Positions 24,474 through 33,260 of a stretch of 64,000 bases of DNA are shown piece after piece; the first letter of the stretch is position 1; each line of letters begins with the position of its first letter. The notes under the pieces were generated by a model. It did not search any database, was not told the origin of the DNA, and worked only from the letters and a program-made list of their open reading frames with translations. The stretch is from positions 124,001 through 188,000 of the forward strand of contig NZ_JACXYY010000008.1 in NCBI RefSeq assembly GCF_014779665.1. Direction: 5' to 3'. Made by a program: the position numbers and the translations under genes. This DNA is from Nocardioides hwasunensis. Lineage in GTDB: Bacteria > Actinomycetota > Actinomycetes > Propionibacteriales > Nocardioidaceae.

Positions 24474-26378
24474 TCAGGCGAGCAGGTCGCGGACCGCGGT
24501 GTGGAGGAGGTCCCAGCCGTTCTCGGTGAGGATCGACTCGGCGTGGAACTGGATGCCTCGGTAGTGCGGGCCGGTGATCGCGTGGATGTCGCCGGTGGCC
24601 TCGTCGGCCTCGACGCTCACGCCGTCGGGCAGCGTCGCGCCGGCCGGCACCCGGCCGACGAACGTGTTGTAGAACCCGACCCGCTCGGTGCGGCCCGCGA
24701 GCCGGACGGGCGACTGCGTGCCCTGGAAGACGACATCCTTGTAGCCGAGCTCGAGACCGAGCCGCTGGCAGAGCGTCTGGTGGCCCAGGCACACCGCGAG
24801 GAACGGCTGCCCCGTGCCGAGCAGGTCGTCGATGGCCCCGCGGAACGCTGCGATCTTAGGGTGGTCGCCCTCGCGCGGGTCGCCCGGACCGGGGCCGACG
24901 ATGACCAGGTCGGCGCCGTCGAAGGCACCCGTCGCGTAGTCCTCGTGACGCACCACGCGCGCGGTCATCCCGAAGACGCCGAGCACGTGGACGAGCATGT
25001 TCACGAAGTCGTCCTCGCCGTGGAGGATCACCACGCTCTTGCCCGCGAGCCCCGGGTCGGCGGGCTCGCCGGCCTGGTCGGTCAGCCAGAAGCGCGAGAG
25101 CCGCTGGTTGCGCGTGCCCAGGGCCAGGACGACGTCCTCGTCGCGCGCGAGGTCGGCGATGTCGGTGCCGTCGGAGGTCGCCGCCGGCGCCAGGCCGAAG
25201 GCGCTGAGGATGCCGCCGGCCTTGGCCCGCGTCTCGGCGACCTCGTAGGCGGCGTCGGAGTCGCGCACCAGCGTCGCACCCGCGGTCACCTTGAGCTCGC
25301 CGTCGACCGAGACGTCGGCGGTGCGGATCAGGATCGGACTGTCCATCGTCGGGGTGCCGTCGGGCGAGCGGCCGAAGAGGGCGAGCGCGGCGCCGTAGTA
25401 GCCGCGGCCCTCGGGCTCGTAGTCGGCGATCAGCCGGCAGGCGTTCTCGACCGGCGCGCCGGTCACCGTGGCGGCGTACATCGTGCCGCGCAGGATCTCG
25501 CGGTGGTCGCGATCGGAGCGGCCGGCGAGGAGGTACTCGGTGTGGATGAGGTGGGTCATCGGCTTGAGGAACGGCCCGAGGACCTGGCCGCCCTCGTGGC
25601 AGATGTCGCACATCATCTTGAGCTCCTCGTCGACGACCATGAAGAGCTCGAAGATCTCCTTCTCGTCGGCGAGGAACTCGACGAGCCGGTCCTTCAGGGC
25701 GTCGCCATGGCCGGCCACGCGGAAAGTCCCCGAGATCGGATTCATCCGGACGTCGCCCTGGCGCACCGACACGTGTCGCTCCGGGCTGGCGCCGATGAGG
25801 AAGCGCTCGCCGGTGAAGAAGCAGAAGGTCCAGTAGGCACCGCGCTCGCGCTCCAGCAGCCGTCGCAGGACGGTGAGCGCCTTGGTGGCGTCCCAGTCGG
25901 CGAGGACCGCGCGGTAGTGGCGACCGATGACGAGGTTGGCGCCCTCGCCCTGGCCGATCTCGTCGCGGATGATCGCCTCGACGACCTGGCCGTAGTCGTC
26001 GTCGCTCGTCGCGAAGCCACCCCGGTCGGCGAGCTCGACGGGTACGTCGGGGAGCGCGGCGAGCAGGTCGTCGACCGACACCTCGTGCTCGGCCTCGATG
26101 TCGACCACTGTCAGCGGAGTGCCGTCGTCGATCGCGGCGAATCCACGCTCGCGGACCTGCCGGAACGGCACGGCCACCAGCCGGTCGGCGCTGCGCCCGG
26201 GCTCGGGGGCGCCGGACTCGAGCGGGATGTCGAGCAGGCTCTCGACCTCGTGCGGAGTGCCGCCGATGAGCCCCGCGGTCGGCGAGGCCTTGCGCCGGAT
26301 GACCGCCCACGCGCCGTGCCCCTGGATCTGCTCCAGGAGGTCGGCCACGGGAGACGGGCCGGACGTGGTGGCGGTCAT
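24474..26378 (-). CDS. Fused chorismate-utilising synthase (PhzE/TrpEG type)
   Basis: A 634-residue fusion. Residues about 110-400 are a chorismate-binding (TrpE-like) domain with GANLVIGRHYRAVL, NPISGTFR, DEKEIFELFMVVDEELKMM and TGAPVENACRLI. Residues about 435-634 are a class I amidotransferase with IVGPGPGDPREG, AVCLGHQTL and IQFHAES. The fused layout and the DEELKMM stretch are those of PhzE (2-amino-2-desoxyisochorismate synthase) and related actinobacterial anthranilate-synthase-family proteins. No other phz or trp genes are in the window, so the product (anthranilate or ADIC) is open. A TAGGGT box (complement of 26385-26390) lies 6 nt before the ATG. Confidence 0.85.
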   Translation of the reverse strand: MTATTSGPSPVADLLEQIQGHGAWAVIRRKASPTAGLIGGTPHEVESLLDIPLESGAPEPGRSADRLVAVPFRQVRERGFAAIDDGTPLTVVDIEAEHEVSVDDLLAALPDVPVELADRGGFATSDDDYGQVVEAIIRDEIGQGEGANLVIGRHYRAVLADWDATKALTVLRRLLERERGAYWTFCFFTGERFLIGASPERHVSVRQGDVRMNPISGTFRVAGHGDALKDRLVEFLADEKEIFELFMVVDEELKMMCDICHEGGQVLGPFLKPMTHLIHTEYLLAGRSDRDHREILRGTMYAATVTGAPVENACRLIADYEPEGRGYYGAALALFGRSPDGTPTMDSPILIRTADVSVDGELKVTAGATLVRDSDAAYEVAETRAKAGGILSAFGLAPAATSDGTDIADLARDEDVVLALGTRNQRLSRFWLTDQAGEPADPGLAGKSVVILHGEDDFVNMLVHVLGVFGMTARVVRHEDYATGAFDGADLVIVGPGPGDPREGDHPKIAAFRGAIDDLLGTGQPFLAVCLGHQTLCQRLGLELGYKDVVFQGTQSPVRLAGRTERVGFYNTFVGRVPAGATLPDGVSVEADEATGDIHAITGPHYRGIQFHAESILTENGWDLLHTAVRDLLA

Positions 26379-26486
26379 GGGAGGACCCTACGGCTCAGCC
26401 CATCCGCAGCCGGGTGCTGTCCGCAACGCAGCCACTCGAGCGCCGTGGCCCAGTTCGCTGGATCCACTGTGCGTACCTGCGTGGTT

Positions 26487-26492
26487 TAGGCT
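26487..26492 (+). promoter_or_regulatory. -10 box (TAGGCT) at the start of the polysaccharide locus
   Basis: TAGGCT ends six bases before ATG 26499. The spacing matches other apparent leaderless starts here, and it is the only promoter-like element before the polymerase gene. Confidence 0.45.
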
Positions 26493-26498
26493 CGTTCA

Positions 26499-26627
26499 AT
26501 GCTCGAAGTCGTGTCGTACCGCGTTGGCACCGCAACGCCTCCGGTGGAACTCCTGTCCCTGTCGACCGTCTCCACGCCAGCGAAGCTGACCGCACTTCCG
26601 CGCCTCCAGGCCCCGAAGAATCGCTGA
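26499..26627 (+). CDS. Small ORF (42 aa) coupled to the polymerase gene
   Basis: This short frame starts at ATG 26499, six bases after a TAGGCT -10 box, encodes 42 residues (MLEVVSYRVGTATPPVELLS at the N-terminus) and stops with TGA whose last base begins the ATG of the next gene (TGATG). That is the arrangement of a leaderless leader peptide that couples translation. No family is recognised, and there is no membrane helix. It may be only a fortuitous frame. Confidence 0.4.
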   Translation: MLEVVSYRVGTATPPVELLSLSTVSTPAKLTALPRLQAPKNR

Positions 26628-28084
26628 TGACGCTGTCTCTCCGGCGGAGCTCGCTTCGGGCCATCCTGACTGACCACGATGCGCGAGCGGTCGTTCTCCT
26701 CACGGCACTTCTGGTGTCGACCCAGATCGTCGTCACGGTCCCGAACCCGTTCTCGCTCGGTGGCGGGAAGTCGCTTCCGCTTGCCGAGATTCCTCTTGTC
26801 ATCATCACCGTTTGGCTGGTGGTGTCGTTCTTCCGCCGTCGCGACGTTCGCTTCGCTCCTGATGATCTGTACCTCATCTGGGGAGTGCTGCTCTTCGCAG
26901 CCACCGTCATCGTCGTCACGGCCTTGCGCGCGCTCACTCAAGACCTGCTCACTCTTTCCACGACGTCGCTGGAGTACATGACGCTGGGTATCGCGTTCTA
27001 CTTCACCATCCGCCTGCGGTGGTTCACGACGCACCATCTGGTACTGGCGATCCACGGCCTTCTGCTGGTCGCAGAGGCGACGGCCTTGTTCCGCGTGGTC
27101 TTCGAGGGGACGACCCTCCGGTTCTCCGCACCCATGGGCAACGTGAACGTGTACGTAGGCTTCGCGCTGCTCGTGATGCCCGTGCTCATCTGGTATGGCA
27201 TCAGTCGGTCCTCCCGGATGCTGCTGCTGTTGACCTTGGGCCAGATGGCGATCGTCGTCGCCTTCGTCGCGCTCAGCGGTTCGCGATTCGGCGGCCTCGC
27301 CTTGCTCATCGAGCTGACCGCCATCTTCCTCCTTGTCGATGACCGACGCTGGCGTACCCGTCTTTCGAACATCGGCCTGTCGGCGGTGACGTGCGGGCTG
27401 ATCATGGGGGCCATCCTCGTCGTCTCGCCAGCGACGTCGAAGGACATCCAGCGCACCTTGAACGTCATGTCTGCCGTCACGGGGCAGGAGGTCGCGAGTG
27501 CCGGCGACGACCCGCCGAGTGACGCCGAGTGGAGGGCACTCCCCCCCGTCGCGGGCGGGCCCGGTGTCGACGTTCCCACGGACCCCGCGAGCGTCGACCC
27601 GGGCAATCCGGACATCGACGTCCGACCGGACGATCAGTCCCTGCGGGCACGCTTCGGGCCTCGTGCCACTGCTGTTGCGCACGATCACTGGCTCTTGGGC
27701 ACGGGGCGCCCCGTGGTGTTCTACTACGGCTACGGCTACTCGACGTCACACAGCATCATCTTCGACCCCGTGATCGCTTTCGGCGTCTTCGGGGCGGTGG
27801 CGCTGTGGGCACTCCTCTTGCGCGTGCCGATATCCATGGCACGCGCCGTGCGGGGCAGTCGACGGGCCAGAGCCGTGTCGCTGGGAGTCGCGCTGCTTCT
27901 CGCGTACTCGTTCTTCGAACCTCTGATTGATTCCGTCTTGGTCATTGGACTGATGTACTGGGGCCTGTTCGCCGTCGGACTCGATCGCTCTCGACTGGGC
28001 ACGAGCGAGGTCGGGGTGTCGCGATCGGACTCGGAGCCGGTCGTTGCAGCACTTCGCGAGGGGCGCGGTCCAAGCGCCACATGA
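26627..28084 (+). CDS. O-antigen polymerase/ligase-like membrane protein
   Basis: About 485 residues with roughly ten membrane helices and a large extracytoplasmic loop (about 270-350) before the last helices, including GPRATAVAHDHWLLGTG and GYGYSTSHSIIFDP. Wzy/WaaL family proteins carry such a loop with a conserved His/Arg near HNxxL-type sequences; here TSHSII occupies that place. It would polymerise or transfer lipid-linked repeat units outside the membrane. ATG 26627 is coupled to the 42-residue ORF. Converges on the glycosyltransferase run. Confidence 0.75.
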   Translation: MTLSLRRSSLRAILTDHDARAVVLLTALLVSTQIVVTVPNPFSLGGGKSLPLAEIPLVIITVWLVVSFFRRRDVRFAPDDLYLIWGVLLFAATVIVVTALRALTQDLLTLSTTSLEYMTLGIAFYFTIRLRWFTTHHLVLAIHGLLLVAEATALFRVVFEGTTLRFSAPMGNVNVYVGFALLVMPVLIWYGISRSSRMLLLLTLGQMAIVVAFVALSGSRFGGLALLIELTAIFLLVDDRRWRTRLSNIGLSAVTCGLIMGAILVVSPATSKDIQRTLNVMSAVTGQEVASAGDDPPSDAEWRALPPVAGGPGVDVPTDPASVDPGNPDIDVRPDDQSLRARFGPRATAVAHDHWLLGTGRPVVFYYGYGYSTSHSIIFDPVIAFGVFGAVALWALLLRVPISMARAVRGSRRARAVSLGVALLLAYSFFEPLIDSVLVIGLMYWGLFAVGLDRSRLGTSEVGVSRSDSEPVVAALREGRGPSAT

Positions 28085-28194
28085 GGGTCCGCCAGGCGTG
28101 AACGGCCCGGCTGGCTGGCGTGCGGAGGCGCGCGGCGCCGGACACCAGGGACACCCGTTGATGGAGCCGCGGGGGTCGCGCCCAGGGTTGGGCT

Positions 28195-29373
28195 CTAGTC
28201 CGGATGTCCATCCTCGAACGGTTCCGGCTCGGCTCGGAGCGCGTCGAGCAGCGTCGGAGTCGGTTCGGAGCCCATCATGAAGGCACCGGCCTTCTCCGAC
28301 CACGACTGCCACTCCGCGTCGGAGAGGCCGGCGAAGGAGTCCACCGCCCGGGCGACAGCCACCGGGTCGCGTCGCTCAGCGACGTTCAGCACGATGCCCG
28401 CGCCAGCCTCGGCTACCCCTGACCACGGAGTCTGATCGCTGATCAGCACCGGGCACCCGGCCCGCAACGCCTCACCGATCGCATGCCCGAAGTTCTCGCC
28501 GTGAGTGAGCAGGACGAACAGGTGCGCTGCGGCCAAGCTGCGGTCGACCTCCTCGGGGTGCTGCGGTCCGGTGAACGTCACCCGGACGTGTCCCGGTGCA
28601 CCGGCAGCCAGTCGATGGAGCTCGGCAGCATGGGTGGGGTCCTCCTCCACTCCGACGATCTGGACCTCGACCGGTCTCTGCACCTTGGTCAGCGCTCGAA
28701 GCAGGTCGTCGTGACCCTTTACCGGTGCCAGTCGCCCGACGGCAACCACTCGGAGGCCGTTCACCAGGGAGGCGGATGTGCGCTGTACCTCGTGACGTGA
28801 CCGGAGTCGCTCGGGCAGCGTCACGACCTCGGCGTCATCAAAGATCGCGAGGACGTCCGAACATTCGCCGACACTGCTGGCCACCCAGAGAACTCGAGAC
28901 CGGCCCAGGTGAGCGTGCAGTCCGAGACGACCCATCATCCGGAGCCACGTCTGCTTCTGTGTGGAGCCCCCCAGACGAAGGGCGGAGCCGGCCAGCTCGC
29001 CGCGAGGGCTGATGGCGACCCGACCGCGGTAGCGGGTCACCCACAGGAGCAGGAGAGGAACGATCGTGAACCCCAACGACATCACCGAGTTGAAGTACAC
29101 GACGTCGGAGCGCCGCACGGTGCGCCACGCACGCCCCCACTGCCACAGCGACGAAGCGCTCAGCGGACGCAGGTAGGTCACCGCGACTCCGTCGACGGCC
29201 GTCGTGCCGCGATAAGGCAACGGGAAGGGCTTCGTGTCTCCGAGGTCCCGGTCCGCTGTCAAGACGTGCACGTCGTGGTCACGCATGGTCTCGACGACGC
29301 CCACGATCCCCGGCACGGGCCCTCCAGCCTTGTGCGCGGGAACATAGTGGGTAGCAAGGACACAGACTTTCAC
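28195..29373 (-). CDS. Glycosyltransferase family 4
   Basis: A 392-residue GT-B enzyme. The N-terminal acceptor domain begins VCVLATHYVPAHKAGGP. The C-terminal donor domain has VVAVGRLAPVKGHDDLLRAL and HGENFGHAIGEALRAGCPVL, containing the E-x7-E retaining motif. It adds one sugar to the lipid-linked repeat in the cytoplasm; donor unknown. Its GTG start overlaps the flippase stop by four bases. It is the last gene of the leftward run. Confidence 0.88.
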   Translation of the reverse strand: MKVCVLATHYVPAHKAGGPVPGIVGVVETMRDHDVHVLTADRDLGDTKPFPLPYRGTTAVDGVAVTYLRPLSASSLWQWGRAWRTVRRSDVVYFNSVMSLGFTIVPLLLLWVTRYRGRVAISPRGELAGSALRLGGSTQKQTWLRMMGRLGLHAHLGRSRVLWVASSVGECSDVLAIFDDAEVVTLPERLRSRHEVQRTSASLVNGLRVVAVGRLAPVKGHDDLLRALTKVQRPVEVQIVGVEEDPTHAAELHRLAAGAPGHVRVTFTGPQHPEEVDRSLAAAHLFVLLTHGENFGHAIGEALRAGCPVLISDQTPWSGVAEAGAGIVLNVAERRDPVAVARAVDSFAGLSDAEWQSWSEKAGAFMMGSEPTPTLLDALRAEPEPFEDGHPD

Positions 29374-30806
29374 GACGACGCTCCTGGGGCGACGGACGGC
29401 GTTCCGGCCTTGGTGAAGATCGTGCGGAGGCGCATCAAGCCCAGGACGACGAGAACCGCTGCCAGACTCGCCCGCATCGCGACGGCGAAGTCACCGGACG
29501 TCGGTAGCAACGCCGCCGTCAGACAGACCCCGGTGGCGAAGACGACCGCGACCGACGCGCCACGCTCGGCCCAGCGGAGTGTTGACACCTCTCTCGCGAG
29601 GCGACGGGTCAACCGCCACAGCAACAGGTAGACGACAGGCAGCCCGACCGCCACCCCTACGAGTCCGTAGACGCTGGCTGCCGCCCACGAGACGAGGGCC
29701 CCGATCAGCATCGACGCCGGGCTGATGAGCGCCAGCCGCGTGGTCCGCCCGCTGATGACCACGACTTGTTGATGCGCCAGGTAGACCGCCGCCAAAGCAG
29801 CGGACATGCATGCGATCGCCGTCACCGGGACCATGGTTGCGATGTCGTACCTCGGGGGCACGAGCAGCATCAGCAGCCAGGGTGAGAGCGTGGCGACGCC
29901 GCCGGCGGTGAGACCGGCGAGCCACGCCACTGCCTTCGACGTCTCAGCCAGCTGCTCGCCACGGGCATCCGGCGCCACCTGGGCCAGAACTGGGAGCCAG
30001 GCGTACCCAATGGCACTCGTGAGCACCAGGGCGACCGTGCCGAGGTAGACGGCGACCTGAGCTCGCCCACCAGCCGCATGCCCGATGACAGCCCCGGCAA
30101 CGATGACGGCGATTCCGTTCAGGCTTCCGGTGGCGAACAGGTGCGGCACCATCGGTAGTCCGACCTTGAGTGCCTTGCGCATCGCTCCGAGGTCGAACGT
30201 GACCCGGCCGGTGGACGCCACGCGGCCCATGCCGGCAGCGAGCAAGACACAGTTCGTGGCCACCACACCCAAGAAGTACGCGGTGGCTCCGCGCGCGTCG
30301 ACGAGGCTGACACACACCAGCCCGACCGCGGGCCCCATCAAGGAGAGGCCCACCGCGAGCACGACATAGAACCAGCTGCGCTCCTCGGCCAGCGCCCACG
30401 CCATCGCCATCGCTGTACCGGAGCCGGCACCGGCCGCCACGAACGCCAGAAGGATCGAAACCGGCAAACCGACACCGCCGATCCGGTCGACCAGCAGGGC
30501 CAGCCCTGCGATGGCGCTCGCCGCCGCGAGAACGAGCGACGATGCGATGACGGCGATGCTCCGGGCCCCGTCAGGGCCCGAGGACTCCGTGAGGGCGTGC
30601 CTGGTGATGGCTACGGGAAGGCCGAGACCGAGCAAGGCAATGCTCCACTGCATGACCACGATGGCGACAGAGATGGAGCCGTACTCGGACACGTCCACTG
30701 ATCGGGTGAGCAGCGGAGTGACCAGTAGACCGGTCAACATGGGCGCGGCGCTCCCGATCATGTAGATCGAGCCGCGACCAACGAGACGTCGGCTCGCGTC
30801 ACTCAC
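29370..30806 (-). CDS. Polysaccharide flippase (Wzx/MATE-like)
   Basis: A 478-residue protein with about 12-14 hydrophobic helices and the start GRGSIYMIGSAAPMLTGLLVTPLLTRSVDVSEYGSI (given by its halves GSIYMIGSAAPMLTGLL and TPLLTRSVDVSEYG), typical of polysaccharide-export flippases. It would move the undecaprenyl-linked repeat unit outward for polymerisation. Start is GTG 30806. Upstream, 30820-30850 is a short GGCCTC-type simple repeat in the gap to the next gene. Confidence 0.88.
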   Translation of the reverse strand: MSDASRRLVGRGSIYMIGSAAPMLTGLLVTPLLTRSVDVSEYGSISVAIVVMQWSIALLGLGLPVAITRHALTESSGPDGARSIAVIASSLVLAAASAIAGLALLVDRIGGVGLPVSILLAFVAAGAGSGTAMAMAWALAEERSWFYVVLAVGLSLMGPAVGLVCVSLVDARGATAYFLGVVATNCVLLAAGMGRVASTGRVTFDLGAMRKALKVGLPMVPHLFATGSLNGIAVIVAGAVIGHAAGGRAQVAVYLGTVALVLTSAIGYAWLPVLAQVAPDARGEQLAETSKAVAWLAGLTAGGVATLSPWLLMLLVPPRYDIATMVPVTAIACMSAALAAVYLAHQQVVVISGRTTRLALISPASMLIGALVSWAAASVYGLVGVAVGLPVVYLLLWRLTRRLAREVSTLRWAERGASVAVVFATGVCLTAALLPTSGDFAVAMRASLAAVLVVLGLMRLRTIFTKAGTPSVAPGASS

Positions 30807-30912
30807 GGTCGTCGCGTCCTCGGCCTCGGCCTCGGCCTGGGCCTCGGCCCATCGAACATGCCACCAGGGCCTGGGTGCGTGTGCTGTCGTGCCCGTCGCT
30901 GCTTGCAGTCAT

Positions 30913-32151
30913 CTATCGACACTTTTCAGCGAAGTCGAGGATCCGTCGTGCCTGCGCAACGTTGTTCTTGCGCTCCATCACGAACGACTTGCCCCGACCG
31001 CCTCGCAGGTGGAGCTCCTCGGGCGTCATGGTGAGGGCGCTCCTCAGGGCAGCTGCCACGTCGTGGGGGCTGGACCCGTCGATGGTGAGCACGAAGTCGT
31101 AGTACTCCTGCGGCATGCCGGGCAGTCGTGTGGTGAGCACCGGCGTCCCTGATGCGAGGTACTCCATGTTCTTGGACGGGAACGAGTACTTGGTGAATTC
31201 TGCGTCGGCCGGCCGGGGGTTGACCAGCAGCCATGCACTCTCCTCCGCTCGGAGGACGGTCTCGATCGGTGCGGGACCACGAAAATCGATGCGGGGATCC
31301 TCGGCAGCGGCCAGCACCAGATCGGGCGCGAAGTCGCCCGCGCCGTAGATGACGAGACGGGCGTCGGGATCCTCGACTTCCCGGAAGCCCTCGACCAATG
31401 TCTCGACGCCGTACTCGCGGCGAAGCGCGCCGGCGTAGAGCACCGTCGGATGCCGGACCTTGCCGCCCAGTGCGTTGTCGGCCGCCGTCATCTTGTGGTC
31501 GACGAGGCCCTCCATGACCAGAAACGGGCGACGGCGGCGGTTGACGACCTCATTCATCTGCTCGGTGAGGAGGACGAACCCGTCCACTCCCCGGTAGGTC
31601 GCGGCGACCACCCGGCGGAGTGCCCGGTAGATCAAAGGCGATCGATCCGTCGCGTCCGACACATCAGCCATGAAGCCGTAGATGTCTGCGACGATGACGA
31701 CTCGAGAGATGCCCCCGCCCCAGGTGGCGAGCAGGACACCCGGGAGCGCAGACACGTAGGCCGCGTCGACGATGAGCACTCGCTCGTCTGAGCGGCGCGT
31801 CCTCACCCGCCACCTGAGCGCGGCCACTGCCAAGGACCCGGCCAACCAGGTCTGCTTGAGGACGCGACGGTTGGGAAAGCCGCGATGGTCCACGACGTGG
31901 TCGGGACCGACACGCTCCACCTCACGCCGCCACCATCCAGCACGGTAGTACGCAGACGTCGCGCTTCGACCGACCAGAGAGGTCACCCTCGCACCACTGC
32001 GGATCAGGCCATCCTGGATGAGGGTGTGGAACTTGAAGCCCGCCTCAGGCATCCCGTACGTGACTTCCTGGGCGTCGGGGAGACGCATGTCCTTCATCCA
32101 CTGAAACTGAGCGGCCGTCGGCACTGACGAGACGTAGAGGACCTCCGTCAC
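30913..32151 (-). CDS. Glycosyltransferase (GT-B fold, group 1-like)
   Basis: A 412-residue protein. The C-terminal donor domain carries VLYAGALRREYGVETLVEGF, RLVIYGAGDF and a KNMEYLASGTPVLTTRLPG stretch, a variant of the GT4 nucleotide-sugar site in which E-Y-L-A-S-G-T-P is conserved. The N-terminal domain starts EVLYVSSVPTAAQFQWM. Probably adds a sugar to the growing repeat unit. Its GTG start overlaps the capE-F-G run at the capG end (GTGA). Confidence 0.82.
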   Translation of the reverse strand: MTEVLYVSSVPTAAQFQWMKDMRLPDAQEVTYGMPEAGFKFHTLIQDGLIRSGARVTSLVGRSATSAYYRAGWWRREVERVGPDHVVDHRGFPNRRVLKQTWLAGSLAVAALRWRVRTRRSDERVLIVDAAYVSALPGVLLATWGGGISRVVIVADIYGFMADVSDATDRSPLIYRALRRVVAATYRGVDGFVLLTEQMNEVVNRRRRPFLVMEGLVDHKMTAADNALGGKVRHPTVLYAGALRREYGVETLVEGFREVEDPDARLVIYGAGDFAPDLVLAAAEDPRIDFRGPAPIETVLRAEESAWLLVNPRPADAEFTKYSFPSKNMEYLASGTPVLTTRLPGMPQEYYDFVLTIDGSSPHDVAAALRSALTMTPEELHLRGGRGKSFVMERKNNVAQARRILDFAEKCR

Positions 32152-33260
32152 GGTCGGATCCCCAGCCAGCTCTCGTAGCGCGCGTGGGTGGAGAGGATGA
32201 ACCCCACCGCACGCCTGGAGCAGTCACCGATCCGGTAGTCATCCGGCACCCGGGAGGCCCGGTCCGTGTCGGAGACCGCAAATCGCACGGCCTCGACGAC
32301 GTTGGTGGAGTCGAGGCCCGTCATCAGGATCGAGGCGGAGTCGAGCGCTTCGGGTCGCTCGATGGAGTCACGAAGAGTGACCGCCGGGAAGTCGAGCAGC
32401 GACGACTCCTCGGAGATCGTCCCGGAGTCGGACAGCACGCAGTACGCCTGCTTCTGCAGCTTGTTGTAGTCCATGAAGCCGAGCGGCTCGTGGAACGTGA
32501 TGCCTCCGGTCGACCGGCCGAGCGCGTCCAGGCGCTTGCGGGTGCGCGGATGGGTCGAGACGAGGACCGGCATGCCGGTGTCGGCGACCACGCTCTCGAG
32601 GCAGTCGAGCAGGAGGTTCAGCCGATCGGGGTTGTCGACGTTCTCCTCGCGGTGCGCGCTCACCAGGACGTAGCCCTGCGGGGTCAGCCCCAGCCGCTCG
32701 ACCGCGTCGGAGGCTTCGATCTTTGCAGCGTTGGCGGCGAGCACCTCCTTCATCGGCGACCCGGTCTTGAGGATCCGGCGTGGGTGCAGACCCTCGGCCA
32801 ACAGGTTGCGACGCGCGTGCTCGGTGTAGACCAGGTTGAAGTCGGCGACGTGGTCGACGAGGCGACGATTGGTCTCTTCCGGGACGTTCTCGTCGAAGCA
32901 GCGGTTGCCGGCCTCCATGTGGTAGACGGGGATCCGCATCCGCTTGGCCATCACCGCGGCCAGACAGCTGTTGGTGTCGCCCAGGACCAGCACAGCGTCC
33001 GGACGCTCCTCGAGCAGCACCTCCTCGGTCTTGATCAGCACCTCTCCCAGCACACGGCCCAGGCTGCTCGTGTCGACGTCGAGGTAGTGATCAGGAGCGC
33101 GCAGACCCAGCTCGGAGAAGAAGATCTCGTTGAGGTTGTGGTCGTAGTTCTGCCCCGTGTGGACCAGCACGTGGTCAACCGTGCTGTCGAGCAGCTTGAT
33201 GGTCTCGGACAGCCGGATGATCTCTGGACGGGTCCCGACGACGGTCATCACCTTGGTCAT
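32148..33260 (-). CDS. capG: UDP-sugar 2-epimerase (CapG/FnlC type)
   Basis: A 370-residue non-hydrolysing 2-epimerase of the WecB superfamily: VGTRPEIIRL, VLGDTNSCLAA, HMEAGNRCFDENVPEETNR, LVSAHREEN and SDSGTISEESSLL. The EAGNRCFDxNVPEE form is that of CapG/FnlC, not WecB (which has EAGLRT). It converts UDP-N-acetyl-L-talosamine-type intermediate to UDP-N-acetyl-L-fucosamine. The coupled capE and capF support this assignment over UDP-ManNAc synthesis. Confidence 0.88.
   Translation of the reverse strand: MTKVMTVVGTRPEIIRLSETIKLLDSTVDHVLVHTGQNYDHNLNEIFFSELGLRAPDHYLDVDTSSLGRVLGEVLIKTEEVLLEERPDAVLVLGDTNSCLAAVMAKRMRIPVYHMEAGNRCFDENVPEETNRRLVDHVADFNLVYTEHARRNLLAEGLHPRRILKTGSPMKEVLAANAAKIEASDAVERLGLTPQGYVLVSAHREENVDNPDRLNLLLDCLESVVADTGMPVLVSTHPRTRKRLDALGRSTGGITFHEPLGFMDYNKLQKQAYCVLSDSGTISEESSLLDFPAVTLRDSIERPEALDSASILMTGLDSTNVVEAVRFAVSDTDRASRVPDDYRIGDCSRRAVGFILSTHARYESWLGIRP

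Noticed and set aside
29370..30806. Flippase considered as a MATE drug exporter
   Set aside because: Its N-terminus and its position, overlapping a glycosyltransferase gene inside the polysaccharide run, fit Wzx function better.
30820..30855. GGCCTC simple repeat upstream of the flippase as a regulatory array
   Set aside because: Only about five short degenerate units; no more than a local simple-sequence tract can be claimed.
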